Shown: positions 44,881 to 56,041 of the stretch, one piece after another
Position numbering within the stretch: position 1 is the first letter of the stretch
Layout of the letters: each line of letters opens with the position of its first letter
Assembly: GCF_002288925.2 (NCBI RefSeq)
Contig: NW_022098044.1
Location: 16,572,197-16,636,196 of the forward strand
DNA: 64,000 nucleotides
Direction of reading: 5' to 3'
DNA from: Delphinapterus leucas
Taxonomy: Eukaryota; Chordata; Mammalia; Artiodactyla; Monodontidae
Position numbers and translations under genes: made by a program
Notes under the pieces: model-generated
Databases searched by the model: none
Told to the model about the DNA's origin: nothing
What the model saw: the letters and a program-made list of their open reading frames with translations, nothing else

Positions 44881-46033
44881 CACCCGAACACCATCGGATT
44901 AAATTGAGGCAGATTTATAAGCTTCCCATGTGATTCTAATGTAGCTATGAAAACCATTGAGATGGGCACTTATCGGTTTACTGAATGAATGAACAAATGG
45001 CTTCCTCTACTGTAGAAAATCTCCCTCTTCTTCCATCCACCTCCTTCAGTGACTTTAGATATAGACCCCCAGGCAGAGAGACCCTCCTATAATATCCCAC
45101 TCCTAAAAAGGTCTAAACACACACACACACAGTTTTTGGAGTTCCTGACTCCAGAAATACAATGGGCCACAGACACCTACCATCAGTGAAGAGTATGCCC
45201 CACCCCCCATTTAGTTCCCGTTTGTTCATGATGCAAGTTTCCTCAGGAGGGTTAGATGTCTGCCCAGACTGCCCAGTTTCTCCTTTGTCCCCAGAAACAC
45301 TTATGCAGTACTGGACTGATTCACCCAGGAAAAACTCATGATCCACCATTTGTTTATAGTTTGGTTTGATTAAGAGATTAAGGCTATTGAAACATTGACC
45401 CCAAGGCCACTAAGGGACTCCTGAGTCCAAGTATATTGTAACACTGGGCAACCTGAGGGGAGCTAGGTGCCTTCTCTGGGCTTCTCCCAGCAGGGCTTCT
45501 GCTGTGGGGTGACAGGCTGTGGTATGCTGATACATGTTTAACAAGCAGTTCTCCAGGGCCAAAAACCTTGGATCTGTAGTGTTCACCTATTTCTGGGGAA
45601 TAAATAATCCCATTGTGACCAATTTCAAGCTACCAAAATGATGTCACTGAAAGTGCAGTTGGGAAGAGATGTGCACCATCATTCCCACCAGCTGACCCCA
45701 GCATGTCACTGCAGCTCCCAGCCACTGACTTATGGGAAACTCAGTCTCCTCTCAGAGAAAATTTGCAGGCCCAGGAGCTGGACAATGTAGCTTTTAGAGG
45801 ATCACTACAGAGAGCCAATTTCCTAGTTTCAGAGATCAAATGCTACTGCTAGGAACAAGTGTCTATTCACGCATCTTTACAATCCCTTCCAACAATAAAG
45901 TTCTAGGCACAAAACAAACACTGACATCTTCCTCCTTTGAACTGTCATCAAGCTTTATTTCTACATCTCTTTTTTTTTTTAAGTTAAGATTTATCTAACA
46001 TTGACTCTGTGCCAAGCCCTGTTCCAAGGCAAG
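44881..46033. other. Unique DNA, no gene confirmed
   Basis: A minus frame at 45113-45349 ends near a donor-like GTAGGT but has no acceptor. An antisense MIR piece (AACATTGACTCTGTGCCAAG) lies at about 45985-46030. Confidence 0.3.
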
Positions 46034-46145
46034 GAGAAGCCTGTGCACCGCAAGGAAGAGTAGCCCCCGCTTGCCACAACTAGAGAAAGCCCATGCGCTA
46101 CAATGAAGGCTCAATGCAGCCAAAAATAAATAAATAAAATAAATT
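46034..46145 (+). mobile_element. 3' half of a CHR SINE
   Basis: A 5'-truncated CHR tail: GTGCACCGCAAGGAAGAGTA to CCAAAAATAAATAAATAAAA. It is followed directly by an oppositely oriented SINE. Confidence 0.85.
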
Positions 46146-46458
46146 TTTTTTAATTCTTTTTTTTTTTTTGGCTGCGTCGGGTCTTCGTTGCAACATGTGG
46201 GATCTTCGTTGCGCCTTGCGGGCTCTTTGTTGCAGCATGCAGGCTTCTCTCTAGTTGTGGCATGTGGACTCCAGAGTGTGTGGGCTCTGTAATTGTGGCA
46301 TGCAGGCTCTCTAGTTGTGGCTCATGGGCTCAGTAGTTGCAGCATGCAGGCTTAGTTGCCCCACAGCATGTGGGCTCTTAGTTCCCCGATCAGGGATCAA
46401 ACCCACATCCCCTAGATTGGAAGGTGGATTCTTAACTACTGGACCACAAGGGAAATCC
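46146..46458 (-). mobile_element. CHR-type SINE
   Basis: A T-rich tail, then GGCTGCGTCGGGTCTTCGTT and GGACCACAAGGGAAATCCCC at the head. It is tail-to-tail with the truncated SINE at 46034-46145. Confidence 0.88.
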
Positions 46459-47861
46459 CCTTCATGTATTTTAGAAATAGATTCATGTAAAAATTTAAAA
46501 AGCATTATTTATACATAATTAATTGTAAACGGAACCTGATATATAAATATACTGATAAAATTCTTCACAGTGATAAGTGTTGGGAATAACAGCACTTTGC
46601 CATCTCTACTGAAAGAGCTCAAATACCTTTGCAATTAACAATTAATTACACATCAATATTCCTCAGAGGCTAGGCATTACATTTATGGTCTGTTTTATGG
46701 TTATTTTATAGCTGTTATTAGTAATGCAAATAAGAACAATTTGATGCACCATACAATATGTCATGAAGGGACCAATATTAGACGTGGTCATTGTTCAAAG
46801 GTTAAAAATAGAAACTAAATTTCTAACTAATAAGTATTTCATTATTAATAACATAACAAGACTTCAAATTTATAGAGCATTTTATGTTTAAAAGTCAGTC
46901 ACGTGTAGTCAATAGAGCACATGGAATCTGCAGTCAGACCTGAATTCCAATTGCGTTTTCAGTTCTAACACTGTTCTGAGTACAATTTTTACCTGTTTAA
47001 TTTTATTTGGAATAAGATATAGATTCATAGTGATGAAATAAAATTCATATCTTACGGCAAGACAAGAAAATTTAAACATAAGTTTTTTTCTCTGCCCGTT
47101 TGGTCCTCCTCCCTCTGGTTAGTGTATGTTGTCCATCTGCATTACCCAGACCTCCTTAGGAAATAAGATTCTTTCTTAATCTCATAAAGGGTCACAACTC
47201 CTTAGGAGACAACCATCCTTCTTAATCTGGTAAAGGGCCATGATGACCCATGACTCACTTTGTACATGTAAATCTGGATTTTGCAAACTGTCTATAATAA
47301 TACGTCATTTGACAAATAACCCTTTCGTCTCAAAAACTTATATAACTGTGCTTTGACCTCGAACAGTCCGCAGAGCTTTCTGAAAGAGTGTCTCCCAGGT
47401 TATAACCCTCATGTTGGCTCAAATAAAATTTTCCATTTCTTTCTTACATCAACTACAGATTAATTTTTCATCAACAATGTGGCAGACACTCAAAATTTAC
47501 AAAGACTTACAGAGGGGAAAAAAAAGCTCTTCCCAACTCAGTCCTTCTAGCAACCTGCCTCCTTTCCTCGGAGGTAAGGCAGCATTAACTCTTGATAGCC
47601 TTCCAGGGATACTTTATGCGTATGAAGTACAAGCAAATACAATAGCACATGTAAGTTGACACCATTTTATACAAGTGTTAACATTTTACACACATAGGAT
47701 GTTTGCTACAGTTTCCTCTCCTGTAAAAGGGCGTGGAGAGGATTACATCACAGAATTAGGTAAATTCCTAACCCTAATGCCTGGCACGGAGTTTGCACTC
47801 AAAATCACAGCTTCCCTTTCCTTACTCTTAATAAGGCTACGAGGTAAGGGGTGTTTAGGGT
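46459..47861. other. Unique AT-rich DNA, no gene identified
   Basis: Bases 46500-46870 are AT-rich with ATTAATTAC-type motifs and no recognised repeat. Bases 47090-47480 include an AAATAAAATTTTCC polyadenylation-like context near 47420. No splice-bounded frame was seen. Confidence 0.3.
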
Positions 47862-48012
47862 GCCTCAGAATCACGCAGTGCTTGTTAATCACAGATCGTC
47901 TCCCGGCCCCTCAGCGTTTCCAATTTAGCAGGTCTGGCGTTGGGCCCGCTATTTGCATTTCCAACCAGCCCCCAGTTGCTGCAGGTGGTGCTGATCAGAG
48001 TCATCTGACCGC
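47862..48012 (+). repeat. MER5A-like hAT relic
   Basis: CCTCAGAATCACGCAGTGCT, TATTTGCATTTCCAACCAGC and GCAGGTGGTGCTGATCAGAG follow the MER5A order. Confidence 0.6.
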
Positions 48013-48024
48013 ATCAAGGCTTAG

Positions 48025-48205
48025 TGGGAACTTAGATGCCCCAGATTCCAACGCAGGTTCTGCCTCTTGACCAAATTACTCACTGGGCTTCGGTTTTGTT
48101 TTCTTTTTAATAAAACAACGCTTGTCTGAAAGGCCGTTGAGCATTTTAAATAAGACACAACATATGCAGGTGCCTTTCTCATGGCAAACGCTCAAGAAGT
48201 GAAAC
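48025..48205 (+). repeat. MIR-like fragment at CpG island edge
   Basis: TTGACCAAATTACTCACTGG and GCCTTTCTCATGGCAAACGC fit a decayed MIR. The plus frame starting at 48181 begins inside this repeat and is therefore not taken as a gene. Confidence 0.45.
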
Positions 48206-48239
48206 GTAAAAGGAACGTGGATAAGCTGGTAAGGCGGGG

Positions 48240-49230
48240 ATCGCCCCGAACACAAGAATCGTGGCCCTTGGCTGCACTCAGACCCCGTACGTCGTTCCCC
48301 ACCCCCTGCCCGGAAACGGACGGGGCCATGCACGCGCTCGGGGCCAAGGACCCAGCTGGGATTCGGTCTGCGCGTGGAGGGCAGAAGCCACATCTGAAAA
48401 GTGAGGTCGGGGGCTCCTGTTTGAAAGTCCTGAAACACCGAGTGCCGCGTGCCGAAAATTCCTGGATGCAGTTGTATGGGGCTTACTGTTTAAACTGCGT
48501 GTAAAGATGCCGATAACCCTCATTTAACCCCTGTGGAAACGTCCGCGCCCAGGGCTGGGTGCACACACGCTCCGCCCCTGGGCGCGCCCCGCCCCTGGAG
48601 CACGCCGCTGCGCTCGGCCCAGACACTCGCAGCGGGGCGCGGACGTGCGGCCGGCGGGTAAAGAAATGGCGAGGGCCGGGCGGGGCGGAGTGCGGCCGGC
48701 CGCCAGGGGGCAGCCGCGCGTCTGCGGGCCGCGGCCGGCTGGAACCGGTCTGGCCGGAAGTTGGGGCGGTGCCTCGGCTTCCGCTGCTACGCGCCACTTG
48801 GCCGGCCGGGAAGGCCGGGAGCAAACAACAAGATGGCGGTGGCGGGGGGGTGGGTGGGCGGAGTCATCGGGGGCCCCTGAGGACACGGGTCCCTTAAGGG
48901 AGGCGTTGGCTAGGCGGCATGGGCTGAGAGCTGCGAGGTCCCTTTTGTCTAAAGTCCGAGGTCACCCGGCCGGGCCTGCACAGGGCCGCGGGTAGCTGCG
49001 CGAGGCCGTCGGGCCCTCCTTCGGAGCCCGTGGGCCCGGACCCTGCCCCCCGCCCAGGGTCACCGCGGCGCGTTAGCGTGAAGCCGCCGGCCTGCTTCTC
49101 ATTCACGGCCCGTTTTCTTTTGTCCCCGCGTTTGCCGCTCTCTGCCAACCAGGGACGGGCAGAAACGCCTTCCTCAGGGCGTTTTCGTTCTTTAGGAGAG
49201 ATTAGGTGCTGCATATCGAGCCGGGGAGTC
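48240..49230. promoter_or_regulatory. CpG-island promoter with ETS and YY1 sites
   Basis: CpG-dense sequence in an otherwise CpG-poor window. It contains GC boxes (CTCCGCCCCT and CCCGCCCCTG near 48580), an ETS-type CCGGAAGT at 48754-48761 and a YY1-type CAAGATGGCGG at 48829-48839. ETS plus YY1 is the usual set-up of a housekeeping promoter and favours plus-strand transcription. The ATG in the YY1 site opens only a 15-codon frame, unless the possible donor at 48850 (GTGGGT) is used. The island could also serve the minus-strand gene ending at 39.6 kb. Frames inside the island are GC artefacts. Confidence 0.7.
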
Positions 49231-50112
49231 CTAGTTGATTCGAAACGCACTCTTTCCAGCAGTTCGGACTGCCTCCCTTCTGATGAAGGCAAAAAAAACT
49301 ACCCTTAGTGATCTGGGCCTTAGGGAGCTTCCTGACCCTGTCCAAGCGTGGTCGGAGTTTGACTTCTACGCAGGAGCTGCTCTGGGAGCTCCAGTGCGTG
49401 GCAGTCTGAAGTTCTGTTACTTCATGTCTGCCACCTTGGATGTGTTTTCAGAAAGACTAATGTAGATGTGGGTTGTTGCATATTATAAAATGCAGGAAAT
49501 AAAGCAAAATTAACTAGTTAAAGGCCCGCAGTCTCCCGTTGGTGTCCAAGGATCTGGAACTGAAAGGCCGAGCTCTTCCATCTCTGCCTGGCCAGTCGCC
49601 AGGCTGGGTTTTCATTTCTCATCCCGTTTCATTTTACATGAGTTGGACGCTGGAGAGCCAGTGTGGGTAAAAATAGTTAACACAGTCATTCGGCTTGCGG
49701 TGGTATATTTAGAATAAAGGAGATGTTTGTCCTTGGTTTTTTTTTTTTTTAATAAATTTCTCATTTTAGAGTTAGGATTCTTTGTCTCTCATTCTCGCTA
49801 ATTTGTGAGGCTGTTGGCAAACCTGAAACGATGTGACTGTTTTGTTTTTAAATAATGAAATTTGCCTCCGAAAGGTTTGGAAAGTTTAATAAAAATTTCT
49901 GAATGTAACGAGGGCCCTGCTACAGTGACAAATCTCAGAAGGACATTACTTTCTCTGTGAAGGAGCCCTTATCGTTTCCTCAGTCTGGTAGAGATTTTAA
50001 CACTTGTGCTGTGATAAAAACTGCGTTGCTGTCTAGAAAAAGTATAATGGGATCAGGAAGGGGGAAAAGAAAAAACATGCTCAAGGTTTTAGTTTTAAGG
50101 CTTAAATGCGGA
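49231..50112 (+). other. Flank of CpG island with three AATAAA motifs
   Basis: AATAAA occurs at 49498-49503, 49713-49718 and 49888-49893 on the plus strand, so a short plus-strand transcript from the island could end here. No coding sequence was recognised. Confidence 0.3.
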
Positions 50113-50129
50113 TTTTTTTTTTTTTTTTT

Positions 50130-50520
50130 AGCCCAGAGATTTGAGAGAATTTCCCTTCGGCCCCTCCATTTTGTAACCGTGCCTTCAGAGGTTTCCCTTC
50201 AGACTTGTCCATCATTTGGCAGAAAAAGGGCTGGACAGAGTTTCCAAAGAATACTTTTACCTGGAGGGGTTAGAACCTTCCCTTCCTGAGCCTGGGAAAA
50301 GAATGCAGCTTCCTTCACAGCATTTCTTCTGAAGGAGCCTGCCTTGTTTTGTTTATGTTTTGCAGTGATTACCCCCTTCTCTGTCTCGTTTTGTACATAC
50401 AATTCAGATAGAAACTTGGGCAACTTTTTCTGCAAATGCCCCTGATATACAGGAGCCACAAGAATTAGCATCCTCAGGCCTTCAGTTATTTGCTTCCAGA
50501 ATTTCACTAGCACTGCCATC
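50130..50520. other. Possible exon region, strand unresolved
   Basis: The plus strand has a T-rich tract and AG before 50132, then an open frame to a stop at 50287-50289. The minus strand has a good acceptor (complement of about 50521-50545) followed at once by an ATG in good Kozak context (complement of 50517-50519) and 106 open codons. Both cannot easily be right. No domain is recognised on either strand. Confidence 0.25.
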
Positions 50521-50749
50521 CTGTTAAAAGGAGAAAATGTATTTTAAATTTTTAAATATTTTATTATAGCAAGTTTGATTTTTTTTTCAAAAAAAGGAAA
50601 AGTAAGTAAAAAGAAAATTAAAAGAACTGTAGTCTGACAATTCAGAGATACTTGTCCTTGTAGGCATAGACTGAAGTTTTGGGGAGCTTATGTTTGTACA
50701 ATTTGGTACCTTCTTCACTTGACTTTTTAAAGTATATTGTTTTAGTTCA

Positions 50750-51110
50750 TATTACTTAAAACATTATGCTCAACACAAAACATAAATAATACAGAAGAAT
50801 ACAAAGGAAAAAATCACTCAATGCCATTAGCAAGGAATAACCACTATTAAACAAATTGTAGTTGTCTTAAAAGAACACTAAACCTAGTTTGTAACCTACA
50901 TTTTGCATTTAGCCACTTGTACATTCTCTAAGGTCAAATAAGAATCTTCATGATTTTTAGAGCCTGCATGATATTCTATCAGATGAATATACCATAATTA
51001 CCCACTAGCTGGACACCAAATTTGTTCGCTATATTTTGCTCTTATAAATATAACGTTGGTATGAGTACTTCTATACAAAAAGCTTTTTACAAATTTCTGT
51101 AGAATACAGC
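50750..51110 (-). repeat. Old L1M fragment, antisense
   Basis: GGAATAACCACTATTAAACA, TGCATGATATTCTATCAGAT and GGTATGAGTACTTCTATACA resemble the antisense 3' region of old L1s. Edges are approximate. Confidence 0.4.
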
Positions 51111-52567
51111 GTACAATGAATCTGAACTTTTTAAGGTTGGTTGATACATATTTGACTCCCCAAATTATTGAATTCATTGTGTTCTATCTGGAGTCTTCAA
51201 ATGACTGTGCAGCAGCATTCCAACCGAGGTCAGATCCCATCTGTCTTACTTTTTTTACCCTCACTCTTCTAAATTTATTTTTAAATTATAAATCATATAT
51301 TCTTTGTTATTTTTGTCTCTTCTTTTTTTTAACTGAAGTATAATTGATTTACAATGTTGTGCTTTGTATATTATTTTTGATATGAGTGTGTGTCTAATAA
51401 CTACCAGACATGGACGTTTAACTTCAAGTTAAATATTTAAGAGGAGTCCCTTCATTGTCAACCTATTAACGATACAGAAACCTCTTTTCCTTTTAACAAG
51501 TTACTATCTATGTATATAAATGTGGTACAAAAGAAACTAATTCCTGGCATTTTCTTTCCAATGTGCAGCAAATATAAAAACTAGTTCTCCAAAATTATCT
51601 AATATAAATGAACTTTGGGCGTGGGTTTCTTTTTTTTAGGGTAAAATCGTCTAAACATCATCTATCATCATTTTATTTATTATTTTCAATTGTTTTATTG
51701 TGAGTATACTGCTAAAACTTTATCCACAGGACAGGAAAGACAGCTCTGTTCAAAGCAAGGTGACCAGATAACTCTGTTTCTCCTCTATATCAGTTTAATG
51801 ATACTTGGATACCCCTTACCAGGAAACCATTCCATAGCCTATTCTTCCAAAATCAAACTCTATTTCCCACAGTCTTTCCTCTGCTCTCTAAAAATGATTT
51901 AGAAAACATGGAGATGTAAAGATGAATAAAACAAACACATGAATAATCGGAAAATATCAATCAGCACCCTTTACATGATCATCTTAAAATCACCTCAGAG
52001 AATGTGACCCTCTTTCGGGGGGTGATGTCAGTTCTGATCACCACATATACTTTAATCAACCCTAGTTTCTCTTTAGATGAAGTCCTTCTAATTACTATAC
52101 TTGGAATAAGATACATTCCATTAAAATGGAGAACATCGTTTAAGAATATTCAAAAGGATTGGGGGCTTTAAGAGCTACTGTATATGGCAATCATTATTAT
52201 TCTGTAATAGGCTTCCTGTTAGTGACAATACCCCAGTGCAGAGGCTTATGTCTGGAAATATAGCTTTTGAGGCCAGTTACTAAATAGTCTAATTCTACAG
52301 ATAGACAGCAATAAACATACAAAGATTTTTTTAGCTACGTCAGCCCTGTGTGTCTGAGATTGAAGTCTGTTATCAGAGGTTCACTCACTGTCATCCTTTC
52401 AAAACAGCTCTAGACTTGTTTGTTTTATCATTTAGATTTCATAGCTGATACCCAAGGCAGTAAATGGATGAGTATTTTTCATTTTAGTTATTTTAAGGGG
52501 TATTGAATTTGAACAGCTTTTGGAGACTATAACTCTTAGAAACCTGTCTCCTAGGAGCTGAAGTTTA
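51111..52567. other. Unique AT-rich DNA, no gene identified
   Basis: Only a short antisense L1 3'-end fragment (AACTGAAGTATAATTGATTT) is recognised, at about 51318-51362. Short frames have no supporting signals. Confidence 0.35.
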
Positions 52568-52583
52568 AAAATCTGCTGATATA

Positions 52584-52906
52584 GGACTTCCCTGGTGGCA
52601 CGGTGGTTAAGAATCCGCCTGCCAATGCAGGAACACGGGTTCGAGCCCTGGTCTGGGAAGATCCCACATGCTGCGGAGAAACTAAGCCCGTGTGCCACAA
52701 CTACGGAGCCTGTGCTCTGGAGCCCGCAAACCACAACTACTGAGCCCGTGCACCGCAACTACTGAAGCCTGTGTGCCTAGAGCCCGTGCTCTGCAACAAG
52801 AGAAGCGACTGCAATGAGAAGCCGCAACTAGAGAAAGCCCATGCGCAGCAACAAAGACCCAACACAGCCAAAAATAAAATATAAGTAAATAAATAAATTT
52901 ATTTTA
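52584..52906 (+). mobile_element. CHR SINE (long form)
   Basis: GGACTTCCCTGGTGGCACGG to CCAAAAATAAAATATAAG. Flanks repeat AAAAATCTGCTGATA (about 52567-52581) and AAAAATCTGATATA (about 52908-52921). It carries an extra CCACAACTACTGAGCC-type unit. Confidence 0.9.
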
Positions 52907-52921
52907 GAAAAATCTGATATA

Positions 52922-53264
52922 AATGAAGAAGTTGCGGGAGAAGAAAAAGTATATTTTATTTCCAGAGCCTTTGAAAACATCAAGATTCCACTCTCAGCAG
53001 GGGAAGGAAAAGTTCTTGTAAATTTGCCCCTTAACTCAGCACTACCAAAAATCAAAGAGGGAATCTAGGTTGTCTCCTGTCCTAGACTTTAGGCCCAGAG
53101 TCTTGGCTACTATGTTGGCAAGTTGTGGGCATGTTCCAACAGGGTCAGGGCTCACCAGGCCTCTGCATCACTACCTTCTAGTCTCCCTAATCTCCCTCTC
53201 TTCCCCATATTAAATACCCCTAAAGCCCTGCTCTTCATTCTTTCAAGGACCCTTGAAGCAGCAA
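52922..53264. other. Unassigned DNA, no gene seen
   Basis: A plus frame from 53123 runs into the following MIR and is not supported. Confidence 0.3.
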
Positions 53265-53495
53265 TTATGAACTGGGGCTTGAAAGTCAGAGGAAGTCAGA
53301 GTTGGGTTCTAGATCCGTCATTTACAAACTGTGTTACCTTGGGCAGGTTAACATCTCTGTGCAGGATACCTCAGTATCCTTCCCCCAAATTTGGGATATT
53401 TCTTTCTTTGTTGGGAGGATGAAATGATGGACAGTATGTAGTGCTTAGGACAATGCCTGACACAAATAAGCTCTCAATTGATGGGAGGGATTGTT
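53265..53495 (+). repeat. MIR
   Basis: AACTGTGTTACCTTGGGCAG, GGATGAAATGATGGACAGTA and GACAATGCCTGACACAAATA give the sense MIR order. Confidence 0.65.
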
Positions 53496-53499
53496 AACC

Positions 53500-53714
53500 C
53501 TTCTGCTTCCTTAATCCACTTTCTACCTGTGCTCAATTCCTCGTTCTCTTTTGGCCAGTTGCCTCCTGATGGGTCTCCAGCCCTCCAGCCTAGATTGCTG
53601 AGCTGCTTGCTGTTCCTTGTACCATCTTCCCTTTAAACATGCTCTTTGCTCTCTTATCTGCCTAGTAAATGCCTCCTCATTCATCAAAACTCAACTCAAA
53701 CCTTACTATCCTGT
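53500..53714 (+). repeat. L2 body fragment
   Basis: GCTCTCTTATCTGCCTAGTA and CTCATTCATCAAAACTCAAC resemble L2 3'-region sequence. Confidence 0.45.
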
Positions 53715-54245
53715 TGATGAAAGTATAAATTGATATAACTTCTTCAAAGGGGAATTTTTACAAAAACTATCACAATTTAAATGCACCAACCTATGATCCA
53801 GGAATTCTACTTCTAGGAATGTATCCTATGGATAACCTCACACATGAGCAAAAAGGGAGTGTATACAAAGGTAGCAGAAGACTGTAAAATCCTACATGTC
53901 CAATGGAACACTAGTATAAAATTTTTTATTTATCCCTACAATGAAATATTATAGGGTTATTAAGAAGGAGTGAGCAGTTCTATATGTACTGATTTCCAAA
54001 ATATATTGTTAAATGAAAAAATCAAGGTATAAAGAGCTGAGTAGAAGATGCCTCCATTTGGCTGAAAAGAAGAGGGAGGATGATGCATTTATATTATATT
54101 TATAGTAATGGAATGGTGGTGGTGACCCGATGAGCAGTCAAGGGTCTAGGTGCGGAAAGATTTCCTTTTCACTGTATACTTTTTTGCTCTGTTGAGAAAA
54201 TGTCTAACTATTTGCATAAAGTATTAAATTAAATTTTAAAAAAAT
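53715..54245 (+). mobile_element. Old L1ME-type 3' end
   Basis: CCAGGAATTCTACTTCTAGG, GGATAACCTCACACATGAGC and ATATATTGTTAAATGAAAAA follow the sense L1ME order. Confidence 0.6.
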
Positions 54246-54431
54246 ACCTTAATTCCAGCATCTCTTCATTTTCAGAAGGCTTGGCTGGCTGTCTCCCTCC
54301 CTTCCCAGGGAGTTTCTACCTCCTTCTTACTCCCTGTGTTTTGAATGTAACTTAAATCCTATTTTATTGGATGTAACTGTCCATATGACTGGTTTCCCTG
54401 CAAAAGCCAGAGCATCTAGCAGGTAGGTTTT

Positions 54432-54744
54432 TGGGGTTTTTAAAATAAATTTATTTTTGGCTGCATTGGGTCTTCGTTGCTGCACGTGGGCTTTCTCTAG
54501 TTGCGGCGAGCGGGGGCTACTATTCATTGTGGTGCGCGGGCTTCTCATTGCATTGGCTTCTCTTGTTGCAGAGCATGGGCTCTAGGCACGCAGGCTTCAG
54601 TAGTTGTGGCACGTGGGCTCAGTAGTTGTGGTGCACGGGCTTAGTTGCTCCGCGGCTTGTGGGATCTTCCTAGACCAAGGTTCGAACCCGTGTCCCCGAC
54701 ATTGGCAGGCAGATTCTTAACCACTGTACCACCAGGGCAGTCCT
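54432..54744 (-). mobile_element. CHR SINE (long form)
   Basis: Antisense element from TTATTTTTGGCTGCATTGGG to GTACCACCAGGGCAGTCC. Flanking duplications are imperfect (TAGCAGGTAGGTTT and TAGAAGTTAGGATT). Confidence 0.9.
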
Positions 54745-54796
54745 AGAAGTTAGGATTGATACTGTATTCATTTTTATGTTGTAAGAATCCATCACA

Positions 54797-55004
54797 GGGC
54801 TTCCCTGGGGGTGCAGTGGTTGAGAGTCCTCCTGCCGATTCAGGGGACACAGGTTCGTGCCCTGGACCAGGAAGATCCCACATGCCGCGGAGCGGCTGGG
54901 CCCGTGAGCCATGGCTGCTGAGCCTGCGCGTCCGGAGCCTGTGCTCCACAACGGGAGAGGCCACAACAGTGAGAGGCCCGTGTACCACAAAAAAAAAAAA
55001 AAAA
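54797..55004 (+). mobile_element. CHR SINE, young subfamily
   Basis: Young CHR form with duplications AAGAATCCATCACA (54783-54796) and AAGAATCCAGCACA (55005-55018). It stands about 50 bases from the opposite-strand SINE ending at 54744. Confidence 0.94.
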
Positions 55005-55084
55005 AAGAATCCAGCACAAGATGATACACACACACACACTGGGGGGGTTTTTTGTTTGTTTTTGGAAAGAATGAATTGAAAAGG

Positions 55085-55640
55085 TCTCCTATCACTGTCT
55101 CTCCCACCACTGCCCTGATCCTATTCTGGTTGTCCATAGGAGAATCTGAGCTCTGTCTAGCATCACCTTTATAATCTGGCCCAGCTTTTATTATCTGACA
55201 TTCCCAGCAAACCCTCTTGCAGCTCCTGCTACACCTAACTTTTCACTGTTTTTGTAGTTGTTGGTTTGTCTTGTTCTGGTTAATTTTTTTTACAGTGGAC
55301 AGTGTCTTCACACTCCTTGCCTTTGCACATGTAGTTCCCTCCACTAATGTCCTTTCCTACTTCAGCAGCTTAGTCTCCTTCATTTAAAATCACTTCCTCT
55401 TTGAAGCCTTCCTGTTTTTCTCCTGCCTTAGTCAGATAAACTTAACGTTCCCATGAGTCTCTGATCAAACTCGTCATCACGGGTAGTTACTGCAGTTATT
55501 TTACCTGTTAGTCCACGTGACAAAAATAAGGATTTTTCAAAGACAGGGATTTTTACCTTGTTTATCTTACTCTTCCCAGAATTTATGCCTGCCATAAGGC
55601 AGGCACTCAATCAGTATTATTAGTTGGATGAATGAACAAG
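55085..55640 (+). repeat. L2 LINE 3' region
   Basis: TTTGCACATGTAGTTCCCTC, CTTCCTCTTTGAAGCCTTCC and TAGTTGGATGAATGAACAAG form a typical sense L2 3' region. Confidence 0.65.
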
Positions 55641-55856
55641 GCAATAGTAAATTTTTCTAAATATCAGCCCTTCATGATATTTCGAAGGGCTGCACGTGGT
55701 GGCCATCTACAACTTATTTGGGGCAATATACTTGTAGGCTGTGTGTGTTACATTCACATCTCAGCCTGGCACCTTGAACCAGAAGCTTTTGGTGGTGTTC
55801 ACCACTCTCATGCAGGTAGAGAAATCTAACTGCATATATCCTTTTTAAGCCCCTTA

Positions 55857-56041
55857 AAGCAGGATTGTTAGATTTAACAAATAAAAATACAAGTTGCCCA
55901 ATTAAATTTGAATTCCGATAAACAACAAAGATTTTAATGTGATTATGTCCCAAATCCCACTTATACTTATAAAAGTATTCATTGTTTATCAGAAATTCAA
56001 ATTTGACTGAATGCCCTCCTGTATTTTGTCTGGCAGCCCTA
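55857..56041. repeat. Palindromic DNA-transposon relic
   Basis: The left arm reads TTAAATTTGAATTCCGATAA then ACAACAAAGATTTTAATGTG. The right arm reads its near complement: TTCATTGTTTATCAGAAATT then CAAATTTGACTGAATGCCCT. The whole unit can fold into one hairpin. It resembles a palindromic mammalian MER-type DNA element. The exact family is not named. Confidence 0.6.

Noticed and set aside
45113..45349. 78-codon minus-strand frame with a GTAGGT donor-like site
   Set aside because: There is no AG acceptor with a pyrimidine tract upstream of it, and no recognised domain. The end of the frame is a (CA)n run.
48181..48504. Plus frame starting MANAQEVKRKRNVDKL with a GTAAGG donor
   Set aside because: The start lies in a decayed MIR (CTCATGGCAAACGCTCAAGAA type end), so the ATG and the first codons are repeat-derived.
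48524..48995. Long GC-rich frames on both strands of the CpG island
   Set aside because: Three or more frames are open together, with Arg/Ala/Pro/Gly-rich text typical of CpG islands.
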